Of a DNA stretch of 64,000 nt, positions 62,491 to 64,000 are shown piece after piece. Where the stretch lies: the NCBI GenBank assembly GCA_944380285.1, contig CALWGZ010000002.1, positions 1 to 64,000 on the forward strand, read 5' to 3'. The notes below the pieces were generated by a model. The model was not told the DNA's origin. It ran no database searches and saw only the letters and a program-made list of their open reading frames with translations. Numbering within the stretch: the stretch's first letter is position 1; every line of letters begins with the position of its first letter. The translations under genes and the position numbers were made by a program. This DNA is from an uncultured Christensenellaceae bacterium. GTDB taxonomy: Bacteria > Bacillota > Clostridia > Christensenellales > UBA3700.

Positions 62491-63174
62491 TTATGAGAGC
62501 GACGCCGCGCTCGCTTGAGCCAACGATTGCGGAGTGCCGACGTCGCACCATCTGCAATCGGTCAAATAGGCGCCCATCTTGCCCAAAAGGCGCGGAAAAA
62601 GGTCTTTGGCAAAGTCATACTTTTGCCCCGGCGGAATGAGCGACAGCACGGACGGATCGAGACAATAGATCCCCATGCTGACAAGTCCGCTCTCCTTGAC
62701 GCCGCTCTTTTCGGTCAAGGTGACGACCTTGCCGCCGCTCACCTTCACCGCGCCCAATTGAGAGACGTCGTCCGCCTTTGCGACGGCGATCGTCACGGGC
62801 AAGCCTCCGCGGATATGACGTTCGCACAGCGCCGAAAAGTCCATATCGGTGAACGCGTCCGCGCTCGCGACGACAAACGGCTCGTCCAAGAACTCCTCCG
62901 CCGCCTTGACCGCCCCGGCGGTGCCGAGAGGCGCGCTCTCGACAAAATAGCGCATGCGCGCGCCGAACGCCGCTCCGTCGCCGAAATAGCCCTCGACAGC
63001 CTCGGGCAGATAGCACAACGCGACCGCGATGTCCGTTATCTTTGCCGCGACAAGCCCCTCGACGACATATTGCATCACCGGCTTGCCGTGCACTTCGATC
63101 ATCGGCTTGGGGACGACGTCCGTCAACGGGCGCAGCCTGCTCCCCCTGCCGCCTGCGAGAATTACCGCTTTCAC
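62491..63174 (-). CDS. Sugar-1-phosphate nucleotidyltransferase (mannose-1-P guanylyltransferase-like)
   Basis: 227 residues. Nucleotidyltransferase signature MKAVILAGGRGSRLRPLTDVVPKPMIEVHGKPVMQY, PLGTAGAVK, and metal-binding Asp in VVASADAFTDMDF and WCDVGTP. It lacks the C-terminal left-handed helix of longer pyrophosphorylases. It makes an NDP-sugar; GDP-mannose or NDP-heptose precursors are both possible. The start is GTG at 63174 with no Shine-Dalgarno; a TAAATT box 7 nt upstream leaves a leaderless message possible but without a good -35. Confidence 0.88.
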   Translation of the reverse strand: MKAVILAGGRGSRLRPLTDVVPKPMIEVHGKPVMQYVVEGLVAAKITDIAVALCYLPEAVEGYFGDGAAFGARMRYFVESAPLGTAGAVKAAEEFLDEPFVVASADAFTDMDFSALCERHIRGGLPVTIAVAKADDVSQLGAVKVSGGKVVTLTEKSGVKESGLVSMGIYCLDPSVLSLIPPGQKYDFAKDLFPRLLGKMGAYLTDCRWCDVGTPQSLAQASAASLS

Positions 63175-63229
63175 AATTTACAATTTATTGCGCCGTTCGT
63201 TAAAATATTCGCAATCGCGCGCCAAAGGG

Positions 63230-63258
63230 TTGCCTTTTGCGCGCGCGTGAGTTATAAT
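63230..63258 (+). promoter_or_regulatory. Promoter of serC
   Basis: TTGCCT (63230-63235), 17 nt, TATAAT (63253-63258). AGGAG follows before the ATG at 63288. Confidence 0.7.
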
Positions 63259-63287
63259 GTTGATACACTTTTATTTAGGAGTACATT

Positions 63288-64000
63288 ATGAGAGTTTACA
63301 ACTTTTCCGCAGGCCCGTCGATGCTTCCTCTCGAAGTGTTGCAACAGGCTCAGGCAGACTTTGTCGACTACGAAGGCTGCGGCATGAGCGTGACCGAGAT
63401 GAGCCACCGCTCCAAATGGTATGACGCGATCCACCAAGAGTGCCTCGCCCTCTTGCGCGAATTGATGAACGTCCCCGACAACTACAAGATCTTGCTCGTT
63501 CAGGGCGGCGCTTCGCAGCAATTCGATGCGATCCCCCTCAACTTGCTGACCGGATCGGGCAAAGCCGACTATGTCGTCACCGGCAACTTCGCCAAAAAGG
63601 CGTACAAAGCCGCGCTGCAATACGGCGACATCCATCTCGCCGCGTCGTCCGAGGACAAGGCATACTCCTACATTCCCAAAGAACTCGACCTGCGCGACGG
63701 CGTAGACTACCTCTACATCACCCAAAACAACACCATCTTCGGCACGCGCTACGCCACCCTCCCCACACCCAAGAGCGGCGTGTTGGTCGCGGACGTGTCG
63801 TCCAACATCCTCTCCGAGGTCATGGACGTCTCCAAGTACGGCGTGCTGTATGCCGGCGCGCAAAAGAACGTCGCCCCCGCAGGCGTGACCATCGTCATCG
63901 TCCGCGAGGACTTGATCGGCGACGGTATGAAGGGCTGCCCCACCATGCTCAAATGGAAGACCCAAGCGGACGCGGACAGCCTCTACAACACTCCGCCCTG
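63288..64000 (+). CDS. serC: Phosphoserine aminotransferase (partial, runs off window)
   Basis: The first 237 residues are present; the family length is about 360. It transaminates 3-phosphohydroxypyruvate with glutamate in serine synthesis. MRVYNFSAGPSMLP, GCGMSVTEMSHRS, LLVQGGASQQFDAIP, TQNNTIFGT and the PLP Lys in YAGAQKNVAPAGVT are diagnostic. TTTAGGAG precedes the ATG. The 3' end lies beyond 64000. Confidence 0.97.
   Translation, partial: MRVYNFSAGPSMLPLEVLQQAQADFVDYEGCGMSVTEMSHRSKWYDAIHQECLALLRELMNVPDNYKILLVQGGASQQFDAIPLNLLTGSGKADYVVTGNFAKKAYKAALQYGDIHLAASSEDKAYSYIPKELDLRDGVDYLYITQNNTIFGTRYATLPTPKSGVLVADVSSNILSEVMDVSKYGVLYAGAQKNVAPAGVTIVIVREDLIGDGMKGCPTMLKWKTQADADSLYNTPP

Noticed and set aside
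1..64000. tRNA, rRNA, insertion sequences, prophage or integrase genes
   Set aside because: I looked on both strands and saw none that could be supported by sequence.

Overview
The window reads as chromosomal DNA of an endospore-forming, anaerobic, GC-rich member of the Clostridia, probably a gut glycan degrader. The evidence is a full-length spoIVA, a monomeric [FeFe] hydrogenase, the Firmicutes-type rplU-prp-rpmA operon with a Prp-cleaved L27, RNase J, Der, a diacylglycerol glycosyltransferase, and several glycosidases (GH95, GH38, GH2, an alpha/alpha-barrel enzyme). Taxonomy below class is inference. Most genes lie on the minus strand in tight operons, often with ATGA or GTGA overlaps.

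Layout. 1-585 has no protein gene and holds a candidate structured RNA. 585-5199 is nadD-yqeK (fused), rsfS, a small unknown gene, pyrimidine nucleoside phosphorylase, deoC and an Imm-5-like gene. 5332-12098 holds a small unknown gene, a GH95 lipoprotein, DAHP synthase and copper ATPase CopA with a CopZ-like tail. 12319-27346 is one long minus-strand operon of 13 genes with an AraC regulator (27533-28300) divergent from it. It encodes complete glucuronate catabolism (uxaC, mannonate oxidoreductase, uxuA, kdgK, kdgA), a GPH sugar transporter, a glycosidase, three Gfo/Idh/MocA oxidoreductases, a TIM-barrel isomerase/epimerase-like protein, a GDPD-like protein and a lipoprotein. 28301-28925 is a non-coding repeat region. 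28926-38719 holds a GH38 mannosidase, a lipoprotein, nadE and a heterodimeric ABC exporter. 38720-40007 is a second non-coding repeat region with tandem and inverted copies of a three-hairpin element. 40008-48642 holds an acetolactate synthase small subunit, a NYN nuclease-like gene, an OGG-type glycosylase, a GH2 beta-galactosidase, rplU-prp-rpmA and uvrC. 48685-51146 holds an ArsR regulator, two tiny Cys-rich proteins and spoIVA. 51273-62134 has the FakA-C-like protein, [FeFe] hydrogenase, phosphodiesterase and aminotransferase, then der, a membrane protein, cyclophilin, glycolipid synthase, the tRNA wobble pair trhP/trmR, and rnj. The window ends with a sugar nucleotidyltransferase and a truncated serC.

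How it fits together. The 15 kb uronate operon is best read as import of a glucuronide, cleavage of its glycosidic bond (possibly through oxidation by the Gfo/Idh/MocA and TIM-barrel enzymes rather than plain hydrolysis), and entry of glucuronate into the KDG pathway. The most unusual material is the set of structured repeats at 28.3-28.8 kb and 38.7-40.0 kb, where stem sequences change between copies but stay base-paired. Other notable points are an internal start that would make free CopZ from the copA frame, two genes (nadD-yqeK and uvrC) whose promoter geometry predicts leaderless mRNA, and a 44-codon Cys-rich gene beside spoIVA.
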